Source: Hyalella azteca
Lineage: Eukaryota > Arthropoda > Malacostraca > Amphipoda > Hyalellidae
Direction: 5' to 3'
DNA: 64,000 bases
Assembly (NCBI RefSeq): GCF_000764305.2
Contig: NW_025939230.1
Location: forward strand, 62,001 to 126,000
A model generated the notes under the pieces. The model worked only from the letters and a program-made list of their open reading frames with translations, was not told the DNA's origin and did no database searches. This document shows positions 1-9,831 of this stretch, in pieces (position 1 is the stretch's first letter; every line of letters starts with the position of its first letter). The translations under genes and the position numbers were made by a program.

Positions 1-2345
1 ATAATTTTGTCTTTGATGCCGAGGAACGTTCAAACGTACAAAATGTACGTCGTTATTTTTATTATTTTAAATAATAGGGCTGCGGAAATAGTTTTAAACA
101 AAATTAGACGACAGCGTAGGTACGAAAAACCCGTTCATCTGTTGAAAAAAAAATTTAGAGATTCACTCTCTAAATAAATGATTGTTCTCCCGCCCGTTTT
201 CTTCCTATGTACTTTACTGTACCTCGCATATCTTTTAGTTTGGGCCTGACCGAGATCGAACACAAGATCCATCCCTACAACAAACAGCTTCTCTTCTCTA
301 GAGTAGAGCTGGAGGGTCTCGTTCTTTTCAGGTAGTTTTACCGCAGAAAACTCCAGGAAAAAGATTGGACTTTGACGACTCTAATTTTGACCTTCCTTGC
401 CATTTTTGAGAAGGCTGGAGGCAGCTCAAGCAACTGCCATCCGGTCTATTGTTTTCATGGTTTTCTGCGACATCGAAAAAGGAAACATTTTAAATGATTT
501 AGGTACGTTCACGTATTAAAATTCTGAATCCTCACGAAATTTATCGAGGATTTCATTTATAAGTGAGCGTTCAGAATAGGTGGATATCGTTTAAAAATAT
601 TGAATATTTTTAGAAGGAATTTTTTACCTTTTTCTCCGAATTTAGAATGTTTTTTAGGTTGAAATATGCAAGGAGTAGTTTTTTCCTTAACTTTAATATC
701 AACCGTACATCAAATGATATGTCAAAAAGATACCCATGTTTCTTATCAAATGGTAATGACTTTTCAATTCGATTTATGATTGCAAATTTTGATCTTGAGC
801 ATTTCAATTAGTGAGGGATGAAGTTATGAACTAATTTCAGTCTAGGCAATACGTAATCAGGCTAGGAGCTCAGAGGGTTCAGGCTAACAAAATAAAATGT
901 AATTATATCACATCATTATATCAGGAAGCTTTTTGCGAACCACTCCAATTATTCAATTAATCGACACGATGGATGGACAATGCATGTAAACCAATAACGG
1001 ACCCAAATCTCCCGCTCTCAGTTTGATTGCCCAAACCCTCAGCGACAGCGCATACCATCACAGACCCCAAGTTGCCCTGTAAGTTCATCAATACACTTTT
1101 TGCCATTAGAGGATTGCCGCAAAAGTTTTAACCCTAAATATTTTTCTAGGAGGATTGACTTTTCTGCCTTCCCTTTTTGTAATAAGTTAGAGATCTTGAG
1201 TTTTGAATTCTGAATCAAAATTTGATATTAGCTAAAGCCCTCATTTGTGTTTGCAATCCTTAATTGTATATACGGATAAACTTTAAAATTAGTTGATATA
1301 TAATAGTTTCCATAAAAATATCAGTATTTCAATTGATTTCTTGGAACTATTTCCAAATTTTGGAAGCCTTACTGAAAATGTTTAAATTGGCAATTGTTAT
1401 CATAATGATATTATTATTGATAAATTAAATAAATTAGAGCAAACGTGAAATATGAATATGACCGCAAACTAAATTATTTCATGAAATGAGACATTAAATA
1501 TTTATTTTGTGAATGGTCTGAACTTGTTTATTGTACGCCATTCAAAATGCTGGCATTTGAGGTGAACTACAGCAACATTGCTGAGCTGGCAGAGACTTTA
1601 GAATATCACGTGACAATTGTACACCGGCCACGCAGCGGCAATGAACTAAAGCATATGATTTGAAAAGCCACATGGAATTTCGCATGGAATTCCGACAGTA
1701 TGGCTGTACCTTGATTAATTGTAATTTTAACGAAAAACATTGTCTCTATTCAGATTTTTCTAAACAAAGTTGAAATTTTTAATTAACTCTGTCCTGAAAA
1801 AAGGAAAAAACTTCGTAAAGATCACATCTAAGGAAAGTATATTTTAAATTTATTTTGGAATATTGTAATTGTTTTTGATTAATAATTCTCATCTATAGCA
1901 ACGCATTTATCCTCAATTAATTAGACTTCCTGGATTTCAATCTATCTAGGCTTTTTACTTTGGTCAAACTTGATACTTTTCTTTTACGTAGAGAGATATG
2001 ACATAGAAATATAAAGAATTGATTGAGATAGATCGATATAAATTGATCGATATAAAGAATTGATCGAGAAATTATTTTGGGAAAAAATACATGTAGTTCG
2101 TGAGACGATTTCAAACAAGCGTTAACATAAAAAATATTCAGTGCTATTCACGATGATTCTATGTCACATTATATTTATTAGAGTACAATGCATCAGAGTA
2201 TTTACGATCAGTAACTCAGCTCGAGATGTTATCAGGGCAGCTAGTGCAGCCGATCCGCTGCTTTGTTTACGTTTATCGCTTCATCATCAGACCCAAATTG
2301 ATCTTCGTCAGAAACCTTGTACGTAAATCAAAAGTTTGCTGTTTT
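1..2345. other. AT-rich non-coding stretch
   Basis: I see no supported gene here. Short open frames exist but have no recognisable motif or promoter. Around positions 2009-2066 there is a small internal duplication of a GATCGATATAAA-type word with two to three imperfect copies. The rest is AT-rich with scattered homopolymer A/T runs, as expected for intergenic or intronic invertebrate DNA. Confidence 0.6.
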
Positions 2346-2690
2346 TTAAAGCAAAACGAGGATAAAATGTATATTCTTTGCTCTATGCCGTGTTAGTTTG
2401 CCATTATATAAAGTTTTTGTCATAATATGAAGTTCTTCAGGTAAGTTGAGTGGCGAGTTAGGGAGAAAATAATTTATGGCATGAACAACTTCACAATAAT
2501 ATTGCATGATACTGTCACGAATGATATTGCCATCCATGCTCATTTTATGGCGGTGTTTCGAATAAAAAATTGCACCAATAGAACCTATTAAGTCCAGGCA
2601 GTAAAAACATGTTTTCATCTTATCTACATACTGCAATTTTACCGAAAAAGTTTTCTTATCAAGGTTCGCAAACACACGATTAAGAATCAC
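2346..2690 (-). other. Unrecognised open frame of about 114 codons (possible exon or element remnant)
   Basis: On the minus strand there is an uninterrupted frame of about 114 codons ending in TAA. Codon choice looks varied rather than just AT-driven. The frame contains Cys, His and Trp-free hydrophobic segments but no motif that I recognise. The only 5' start at the frame limit is GTG; the first ATG lies about 25 codons in. In a eukaryote this is therefore better read as an internal exon, a pseudogene piece or chance than as a complete gene. No neighbour suggests a role. Confidence 0.2.
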
Positions 2691-2809
2691 AGTGTAATTT
2701 TTAGTTCATATAAACGTTTTCACAAAGTTCAATGTACAATTTATGATTGCGCAACGGACACATGGTAGGTAAGTTTTCGCTCCAAAAAAGTATCTCGACC
2801 AATTCAGCA

Positions 2810-2960
2810 TTCCTCCACCTGGCTACGAATTCACTAGTACACATCCTCACCCTCCGACCACGAGGACTGGAGTGGATGGAGGGGAGAAGGTCCGCCTTAT
2901 ATAGCTAGGACCTGGGCCCACACCTGCCGACCTTGGAGTTCATCACGGCTCGGCCATCGA
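2810..2960. promoter_or_regulatory. GC-rich island with a TATATAG box (weak promoter candidate)
   Basis: This block is clearly richer in G+C than its surroundings. It contains TTATATAG at about 2897-2904, followed about 40 bases downstream by TTCATCACG. The TATA-to-initiator spacing is longer than the usual 28-32 bases, and no convincing open frame follows. It could equally be a fragment of a mobile-element terminal region. Confidence 0.2.
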
Positions 2961-4087
2961 GTTTTGGGAGCACATTTCGGTTCCGCAGTTTTCATTTGTT
3001 TTCCTTTTTTGTAAAATTTTGGAAAGAAATCTGAGAAATATAATTTATGTAATTGAATTATATTGAATTGAATTTTACCTGCACGTGAATTACAACAAAT
3101 TTAATCCACGTTTCCTTCGTAAATAAAGTTCCAGAAAAAAATGCAGTGGATGCTGTCCTATTAAACAAAGGAAAACATATCACTAACTTTTATTACCTTT
3201 TGTTTAGTTGTCAATCTCATTCATTCCATTTTGTAACCAGAAAGTAATAAATTATAGAAACTCAAAAAAGTTATTTAAATACTCGGTGTATTCCCCGTAG
3301 AGTTAATTAGATTTTTTCTACATTGATTTCAGGGCGAGTTAATTAAGCGAGCTCAAGCACATTGCTATAGCACACATAGCATCAAATCTGATGGACTAAA
3401 CTAGATCAAATATTATTCAAAATCGTAGGCCTTTCCATATGAGAGGGTTTCCAGAAGTTAACATTAAACCATTACAGCAGAGCTCGTGGTATAACTTGAC
3501 GGGAACTTGATAAAGCATCTGCAAAAGTTCCAACCTTCTCCTTACATAAGAATAGAAACTTTGGTCATTTAAAAAGTTACGAAGCTCTCTAGAAGCATAG
3601 ATAAAATAATATGAATTCCGTTATCAACGCTGCTGCTCTTCAAAATGAAACATGCTGCCTACATCTGCCTTCTCATCGTGCTTTAGTTTTGGCTTGAACA
3701 TTCCGGGTGAAGTTTAATATATTTATGAGCATAAACATGAAAAAATGAAGATATGATATTATAAAAAGATCACGTAAAAAAATATATATTATGAATGAAA
3801 GATTATCAAAGAGCACAGAAAACTCATACATTTCTCTTTCTTTTACATATTGAAATTAATAATTTAAACTAAATGCCCAAGAGGTCACTTCAACCGTAAA
3901 CAGACATATTTATTTTATATCAGCCAAATACAGGGTACAATGAATTATGCGGAAACTCAACGTGAACGCGTCTTCTCATCATTTTTATTTACATTAAATT
4001 TTATTATTATTTCCTGGAGCAGAAGCAGCATGAGAGAGACACTCATAACCCCACTCAACGGCCTCACAAACTACAAGAATACAACAG
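2961..4087. other. AT-rich non-coding stretch
   Basis: Nothing supportable as a gene was seen. The segment is AT-rich, with frequent stops in all frames and no long repeat. Confidence 0.55.
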
Positions 4088-4320
4088 ACAGACGCGTACA
4101 GACAGCCGCGTACAAACCCCTCTGAGGGGTCTTTACGAGACCCTCTGAGGGGCCTGTACGCGCCACTCTGAGGGGTCTGTACGCGACCGCTCTGAGGGGT
4201 CTGTACGCGACTCTCTGAGGGGTCTGTACGCGACCGCTCTGAGGGGTCTGTACGCGACCGCTCTGAGGGGTCTGTACGCGACCGTCTTCACGCGAATCCT
4301 TCAAGGGTTTTGTACGTAAC
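4088..4320. repeat. Minisatellite, 23-24-bp unit, about 7 full copies
   Basis: The core CTGAGGGG recurs at 4122, 4145, 4168, 4192, 4215, 4239 and 4263, giving spacings of 23, 23, 24, 23, 24 and 24. Each core is followed by TCTGTACGCGA or a close variant. Diverged partial units flank the array on both sides. The array is GC- and CpG-rich inside AT-rich DNA. The first unit contains a perfect dyad, ACCCCTC-T-GAGGGGT. Open frames across it merely mirror the repeat and are not believable genes. Confidence 0.93.
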
Positions 4321-5170
4321 TGTACTTTCAACAGGTATGAATAAAATGAATATAACTGCAATAACATTAATTTTTTACCCTATAAATCATATATCTGAGG
4401 AATTCAGAATTGTTTCACGACGTTTTCTCTTTCCGATTAAAAATACAATGACAACCACCAACGAGTTTCCCGAATCATTTAAAAATGAATAATATTGATG
4501 TAAAATAAATAAAACTAAAACTTTTATTTTTCCATACAAAACAATGCATTTATTGCTGCCAAGAAACGCGTATTCAGAGCTACAATTTCATCCCAGCCAC
4601 ACACCTGACTAGAAAAAAAAATCATTTGGCGGACTAACTTAAAAAAATTATATACACCCGTCGTGGGAATATAGTTAGGAGTTTTACAGCAGTCAGTTGA
4701 AGCATCGCAGTAACTTTATCATGTCTTTCGCTCTGGTTACTTAATTGCTCTAGTTTTATATTTGTTTGAGACGCGAGTACGTAACTGAGTTAAATAATTA
4801 GTGGGGCGATCTCGACGCGGGAAACTGGTATATGACATCAAAGAGGTGTTCTTTTTCCGCAACTTTTCTTCAAGAACTTTATTTTTGTATGTATTTAAAT
4901 ATATATTTACTTTGTCATTTTCGTTACGCTAACGTCGTCAACAAGTATTTTTAGTTGCTGACTTATGTACATGAATAGGTTTTTGTTTCCACACTCAAAA
5001 CCCGCTAAAAGTTCTCAATCATTGTAAGAATTTAATATATTTATTACATCAATTATTTTTTACAGCACATGTATTAATTACTTATTGATGTTACTATTCA
5101 CATCCCAAGGAAAAAAAAACTATCAGATTTAAATCGTTCGAACTTAATTTTGAGAAGAACTTGAACTCAG
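4321..5170. other. AT-rich non-coding stretch
   Basis: No gene is supported. The segment has only short frames with scattered TATA-like words and no repeat longer than a few tens of bases. Confidence 0.5.
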
Positions 5171-5201
5171 TATAAAAAGACGCTTAATTAACTCTGTCAT
5201 T
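5171..5201 (+). promoter_or_regulatory. Candidate TATA/initiator core promoter
   Basis: TATAAAAA lies at 5171-5178 and an initiator-like TCATTA at about 5197-5202. The first T of the TATA box is 28 bases from the A of the initiator, close to the canonical animal spacing. An ATG follows at 5208. This is a sequence-pattern call only: in AT-rich DNA such matches arise by chance, but the spacing and the GC-richer open frame just downstream make it worth recording. Confidence 0.3.
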
Positions 5202-5207
5202 ATTATA

Positions 5208-5414
5208 ATGAATAATTTAAATGACATCCGACGCGTAAATTTATCTGATAACTTCGACATCAAAGTTTGCAGGAGGTCGTCGTGTGACGTGAAATATCCC
5301 ATCCATCATCGGGTAATTTCCCGCCTCGGAACATCGCTGGACATCCGTCAGTCTCACACCGACGCTTGCCTGGCGATAGCGCCGGCCTCAGTGACCCCTT
5401 CAAACTACAAGTAA
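5208..5414 (+). CDS. Small open frame with candidate splice donor (possible first exon), function unknown
   Basis: An ATG-initiated frame of 68 codons begins nine bases after the candidate start site at about 5199. Its interior is GC-richer than its flanks and rich in Arg, Asp and Ser, with four Cys; I see no signal peptide or membrane segment. Its stop codon overlaps a donor-like CAA|GTAAAT at about 5409-5417, so if spliced there the frame would continue into another exon. I recognise no family. It may be a real first exon, a pseudogene or chance. Confidence 0.22.
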   Translation: MNNLNDIRRVNLSDNFDIKVCRRSSCDVKYPIHHRVISRLGTSLDIRQSHTDACLAIAPASVTPSNYK

Positions 5415-5676
5415 ATCCCTTCCCTTTCATGTAGTGGAAACATTAATAATATTCTCTACCTTTACTGTCCGGATCTGCAGCAGAAACGCCTTTCCAAGAA
5501 TAAGAAGAAAAAGCATTTGATACATTTTTTATGAAACATTTATCTTGAACCGTTCTTCGTTTTTTGCTGCGCTTCCTTTTGATTCATATAAATAGATTTT
5601 TTTCCAACTTTTCACTCCTTATTATATTACTTCCTTAAACTCTTTTTCTCAACTCCGCCAAGTTTCATTTTCTTTT

Positions 5677-5855
5677 ACATTCTACACAACCTACTCATTA
5701 ATTAATTTCAATCCCTGTAAGATCTGAGTCTTGTTAGGCCCATTTATTTCCTACGAGTCTCGTCTTGTACATTCTACACAACCTACTCATTAATTAAATT
5801 TAATTCCCTGTAAGATCTGAGTCATGTAAGGCCCATTTATTTCCTAAGAGTCTTG
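5677..5855. repeat. Tandem duplication, 92-bp unit x2
   Basis: The stretch starting ACATTCTACACAACCTACTC at 5677 recurs at 5769. Both copies continue through CCTGTAAGATCTGAGTC and AGGCCCATTTATTTCCTA with a handful of substitutions and a small insertion. The divergence points to a moderately old local duplication. No coding content is evident. Confidence 0.92.
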
Positions 5856-7686
5856 AAGCCAAATAATCACGTGCCACGAAGCGTGCATGTTCTGCTGATG
5901 GCCGGCGATGTTGTCGTGTTAGCATCCAATTTGTGTGTCCACAAGTTCCTAACATAATAACCCTCTGCGAAACGTTGGCAGATCGAGCGCCATCTACCGT
6001 GATCGCTCGTAATTACCACAATCTTCGGCGTTTCTGAAGAATTTACTTTTTTTCGATGTTCGAAAATTGGTCAGTCCTAGAGAACCATTCAATTTTTTAG
6101 AAAATTTATTTTTCTCTAGTAGACTTCCAGTCGATTGAGAATTTTCCGGATTAACCAAGTACATTGATTGTAAAATAAACAAAAATAAATGATTTGATTT
6201 AAGTCAATTGATTATTTTATGTCATCAAATGTCAACGACGCATGAGTTGCCAAGCTCGCCATTGTACTCACGTCGCAACAGCACAGCTGGAGATAAATAT
6301 TGTATCATTGTAATTGATTTAACTTTTCAGATAAAAGGAACCACGTTAAGTTATTTTGAATCAGTAAAAAAAATCGAATCAGAATTGATAATTTTTTCAT
6401 AGAATAGCATTTTAAGATAAGAAAGTTGATGGAAACTTAAGAGTCATTGGTGGCATAACACTAGGTACAGCCAAGTTTAAACCACTACTCACCTGCCCGG
6501 CAGTGCTGAGTGTGGCTTAGTTTAGCTAAAGCTAACTAGCTTACCAGGTATGGTACGATCGACAGCCACTCACCTGAAACAAATAACATTTATGATCAAA
6601 TTTAATTCATTGCGCCACACGTACAAATAATAAAATTTATATATTTAACTGTCTGATAGTTTTACAATAGATTGAGTAACAATTTCTGATTTAATTAAAG
6701 TTTAGATTAGTAACTGCGAGCAATGAATAATGATACAATATTGGAGGTAGCCTCTGCGTCTTAATACTACTTAAATATCGGTTCTTCGACATCATCCTCT
6801 CAACACAAAAAATCTAATGAATAAATTCAGTAGATTCTAACGAAATATAAGTAAATACCCAACTTTTAGCTGAAATAATGTTTGGGTCGAAACGATTGTG
6901 GCGTAATTGCATCAAATTATTTTATCTTTTAATTATAAACATAATCATTTAGAAAATCTGTCATAAATCGTTCGGTGGAGTAATAATAATGCTCGATGGG
7001 GTTGATAACAGGACATATTATGATATTTTATTGTTTTTCTCAATGGCAGACAGTCATTTCGATACTCACCCGCAGATTTCTAGAAACGACGGCTGCTTTC
7101 ATAGTTTATGCTTCAACTAGTTTTCTTCTTCGCAGAAGAAAATGTTCGCGAAGAAAGTATTTTTGGGAGAACCAAAGTATTTTTAGGTTCGTTTCAATGA
7201 GTGATATGTAGCCTCGTAGGGGCTATATCACATATACACTGCCCCTGATCAAGTTTAGTGTGGTGCGTGGTTGAGTATGCCAATATGTTTATTCTATTCA
7301 TATCAATATAGGTCGCAAAATCGTATAGGCGAAATTGCGCAGATTTTCAAGCGAAAATATGTTTCGATTCTGCTATAGTTGTTTTGGCACTTCAGCTAAA
7401 GAGAATAAAATAAAAAGCTAGGTATTCTATCCTACATAAGAAAATAAAATATTTTTCTGATATAGAGGAAGATCAAGAGAAGGCCTAAATTGTGAAAAAT
7501 TTTAGTAGAAAAAGTTACCACCGAAGAATCTGGCGTGGGAGAAAAAGTTAGACGAAATTTAGTAAAATGTTTCCAGTTCCCGACAGAGGTTTGGCTGCAA
7601 GGAAAAAAGATAAGTGTAGCTGTATTGACGAGCTAATCAGAGGCTAGTCGAGTAGCACTTGAGGAGTAAGAAGCAACCTGCGTTTT
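5856..7686. other. AT-rich non-coding stretch with a small hairpin
   Basis: No gene is supported. On the minus strand two perfect CAG|GTGAGT splice-donor 9-mers occur at about 6490 and 6570, but I see no coding-like exon next to them. A 9-bp inverted repeat with loop TCGC lies at 7121-7142, described separately. Confidence 0.5.
7121..7142. repeat. Perfect 9-bp hairpin, loop TCGC
   Basis: TTTTCTTCT at 7121-7129 is followed by TCGC and then AGAAGAAAA at 7134-7142, an exact reverse complement. It is small, with no associated T-run or gene, and could be incidental. Confidence 0.8.
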
Positions 7687-7847
7687 TTAGCGCATTTTCT
7701 CATTTATGGAAAATGCACTATTGTGCTCGTCATGTCCGTCTGTCTGTCTGTCCGTCCGTCCGTCTGTCCGTCCGTGACCTCAAATTTTCGTCGACGAGAA
7801 AATGCGCTCTCTGTCACTCGCTGCAGTGAGTACTGAGTTATATATTT
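7687..7847. mobile_element. MITE-like inverted-repeat element carrying a TCTG/TCCG microsatellite (copy 1)
   Basis: The terminal word AGCGCATTTTCTC at 7689-7701 is mirrored exactly by GAGAAAATGCGCT at 7796-7808. A third, inverted copy of the motif (GAAAATGCAC) sits just inside the left end. Between the repeats lies ATTGTGCTCGTCATGTCC, then a (TCTG/TCCG)n tetranucleotide tract. After the right repeat comes TCACTCGCTGCAGTGAGTAC. A second copy with the same order of parts sits at 61406-61575, which supports a dispersed element with conserved boundaries near TTAGCGC and AGTTATAT. It has no coding capacity, and I cannot assign a superfamily. Confidence 0.75.
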
Positions 7848-8109
7848 TTAAAATATATATTGCGGGTCACAATGTTAATGAAACATCAGCCTGTACAAAC
7901 TTGGAGTAATCTTTCCAGTATTTTCGGAATATAGTATTTATTTTTATATTCTTTTGTCTTCATACACTTTCTGGTCTAATTCTAACCGATAGGACACTAC
8001 ACATTGCATCTCAGATAATTTTCAAACGCCATATTTTGCTCGTTGAAGAAAATCAGCTTCATGTCATTATTAACGCACATGATTGAAATAAGAAAACTGA
8101 TGTTATAGG
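7848..8109. other. AT-rich non-coding spacer
   Basis: I see nothing identifiable between the inverted-repeat element and the decayed repeat array. Confidence 0.5.
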
Positions 8110-8515
8110 CATGAGCTTGACCATGGTTACTCCCCGTGGCCTAACTATAAGTAGTAATGGACTTATACAAGTGATGTATTATATTTCAGCTCAACCACGT
8201 TTACTGCCCGTGGCTTAGCTGTTAATAGTAATTGATTTATTACAAGTGATATATTTTATTTGAGCTCAAATGTTGACGGCCCTGGATGAATCACCACAAC
8301 TGATAAATTACATTTATGCTCAAAAAACGGTTACCGCTCATGGTCGATAATAAACCTGATATGTTATGCATGATATCAAACACGGTTACAGACTTTGGTT
8401 GAAATAATAAACCTGAAATGTTAAGCACAAGTTCAACCATGGTTAGCGACCATGCTAGATCTAATACAACTGATATATTATGTATGACCTCAACCTCGGT
8501 TACCGCCCACCAGGT
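8110..8515. repeat. Decayed tandem array, about 7 copies with 55-75-bp spacing
   Basis: A phrase of the form GCTCAACCAYGGTTACYGCCCRTGG recurs in degraded form near 8114, 8189, 8263, 8318, 8374, 8431 and 8488. Between copies are degenerate AYAACTGATATATTATR-type words. Spacing is about 75 in the left part and about 56 in the right part, so the right-hand units appear shortened by a common deletion. The copies are too diverged to be recent. Confidence 0.75.
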
Positions 8516-9409
8516 CACAAGCCGGCGATGGCTCCGGATATGACGGAAGATTTCCGCGCCGTGCAGGAATGTCCGATGGATGGGCGCCACCCAATTTAAT
8601 TTAATGATAGGTACATTAAATACAAGAACAAATGCATGTGATTTCCGATGGCGAAAATATAAAATGCATTTGTGGCCTAACCCTCATTCTACGGATGCAT
8701 TAACCGTCGTAAATGCTATTCGTACCTCAAATAGATATAATAATAAAATAGTAATTATAACAAGCATTATAATTATAATAATAAAAATAGATAATAGATT
8801 TCAGAGTAAGTTATTTTGAAAAATATACAAAACATATATAAAAATATAATATTTTTCTTCGTTAAAAGATAATTTATTATTAATAAAAAAAATAAAATTT
8901 GATAGAATGAAATTTAATGTTTTATGAGAAAATAATTTTGACAAATAAAAACAAAATGATTTTTCCTTGGAAGATGAAGAAAACTCTACAATTCAAAGAA
9001 GACTGAAGGAAATAGTGCGGCATTTACAGGAAATCACCCGATATGCATGGAAAAAACGGCCAGGTTTGATTAAAGATTCAGGTAGAAGACCACTGAGGCG
9101 AAATGCCACATCACGCATAATTAAATTCTGGTGTCACTGATGAAATCTTTGCGATTGCATGGAAATGTATCAATGTATTTTAATTTTTAACAGTTACTCC
9201 ATATCAATCCCTCTTTGACAGTAGAGAATTAATTGTTTCCTCCGGCCGACCGCCGGCCATTCATCGGCCCTGCCAGAAAAAATCTTAAAGCTAATCTCTA
9301 AATTATCTTAATGGAAGGCTGCTATTCCTGGCGCGATGGCCCGGTCGTCGCTATATCTTATATCTCATCCTTTGAAAGCCCGAGATATTCACACAACTCG
9401 GAGTGCATT
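8516..9409. other. Non-coding stretch with an AT-only block and a small GC-rich patch
   Basis: Positions 8735-8950 are nearly pure A/T with imperfect ATAATA runs. At 9240-9350 a GC-rich patch holds CCGGCC twice and a GGCCCGGTCGTCGC segment. No gene is supported. Confidence 0.5.
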
Positions 9410-9510
9410 AAAAGCAAAGACAATGCCACAAAAATTCACCATATCATTATAAGAGAAATTTAAAAGCGAAGAAAACACCACAAAAATTTAGCATATCTCT
9501 TTTGAAAACG
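9410..9510. repeat. Penelope-type terminal sequence with a local duplication
   Basis: Two imperfect copies of AAAGCRAAGAMAAYRCCACAAAAATT occur about 50 bases apart. They lead into GAAAACGTTTCGGAGACCAGCTCC at about 9504-9527, the same terminal phrase seen at both ends of the larger Penelope element (44.5 and 46.75 kb). This marks the left boundary of a Penelope fragment. Confidence 0.7.
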
Positions 9511-9831
9511 TTTCGGAGACCAGCTCCATACTTCGGTCATGCGTCCGAAGTTATGTCAAGAGAATTAAAAGTTTTGTTTATGAAATACTTCCCGGACATT
9601 AATCTTCGTATCTTACTAGTGAATAATTTCAAAATAGGTTCGTTTTTTAGGTACAAAGATATCCTTCCTCCTCATATGCGATCGTCCCTAGTTTATAAAT
9701 TTAGTTGTGCACGGTGTGCATCTGCGTATGTCGGAATGACGGCACGCAACTCTTACACTCGGGTCGCTGAGCATAGAGGTAGGAGTTATAGGACTGGGCA
9801 GTTACTATCGCTGTCTTCGCGTCTTAGATAG
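9502..9831 (+). pseudogene. Penelope-like retroelement fragment: linker and GIY-YIG endonuclease, truncated
   Basis: The frame runs straight out of the terminal repeat into the C-terminal part of a Penelope polyprotein. It contains the linker around RYKDILPPHMRSS, the Cys-x2-Cys pair in SCARCASAYVG, and the GIY-YIG signature AYVGMTARN followed by an Arg and an EHRG segment. In the family these residues form the endonuclease that nicks target DNA for retrotransposition. The reverse transcriptase is absent and the frame ends soon after YRTGQLL, where the family normally continues, so the copy is internally deleted and 3'-truncated. The only start at the frame limit is TTG, consistent with a dead remnant rather than a domesticated gene. 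Confidence 0.85.

Noticed and set aside
6482..6580. Two perfect CAG|GTGAGT donors on the minus strand
   Set aside because: No coding-like sequence or acceptor pairs with them; nine-base matches occur by chance in 64 kb.
9502..9831. Domesticated GIY-YIG endonuclease gene
   Set aside because: The frame starts inside the element's terminal repeat with a TTG, lacks its normal C-terminal part, and sits in a typical deleted Penelope copy.
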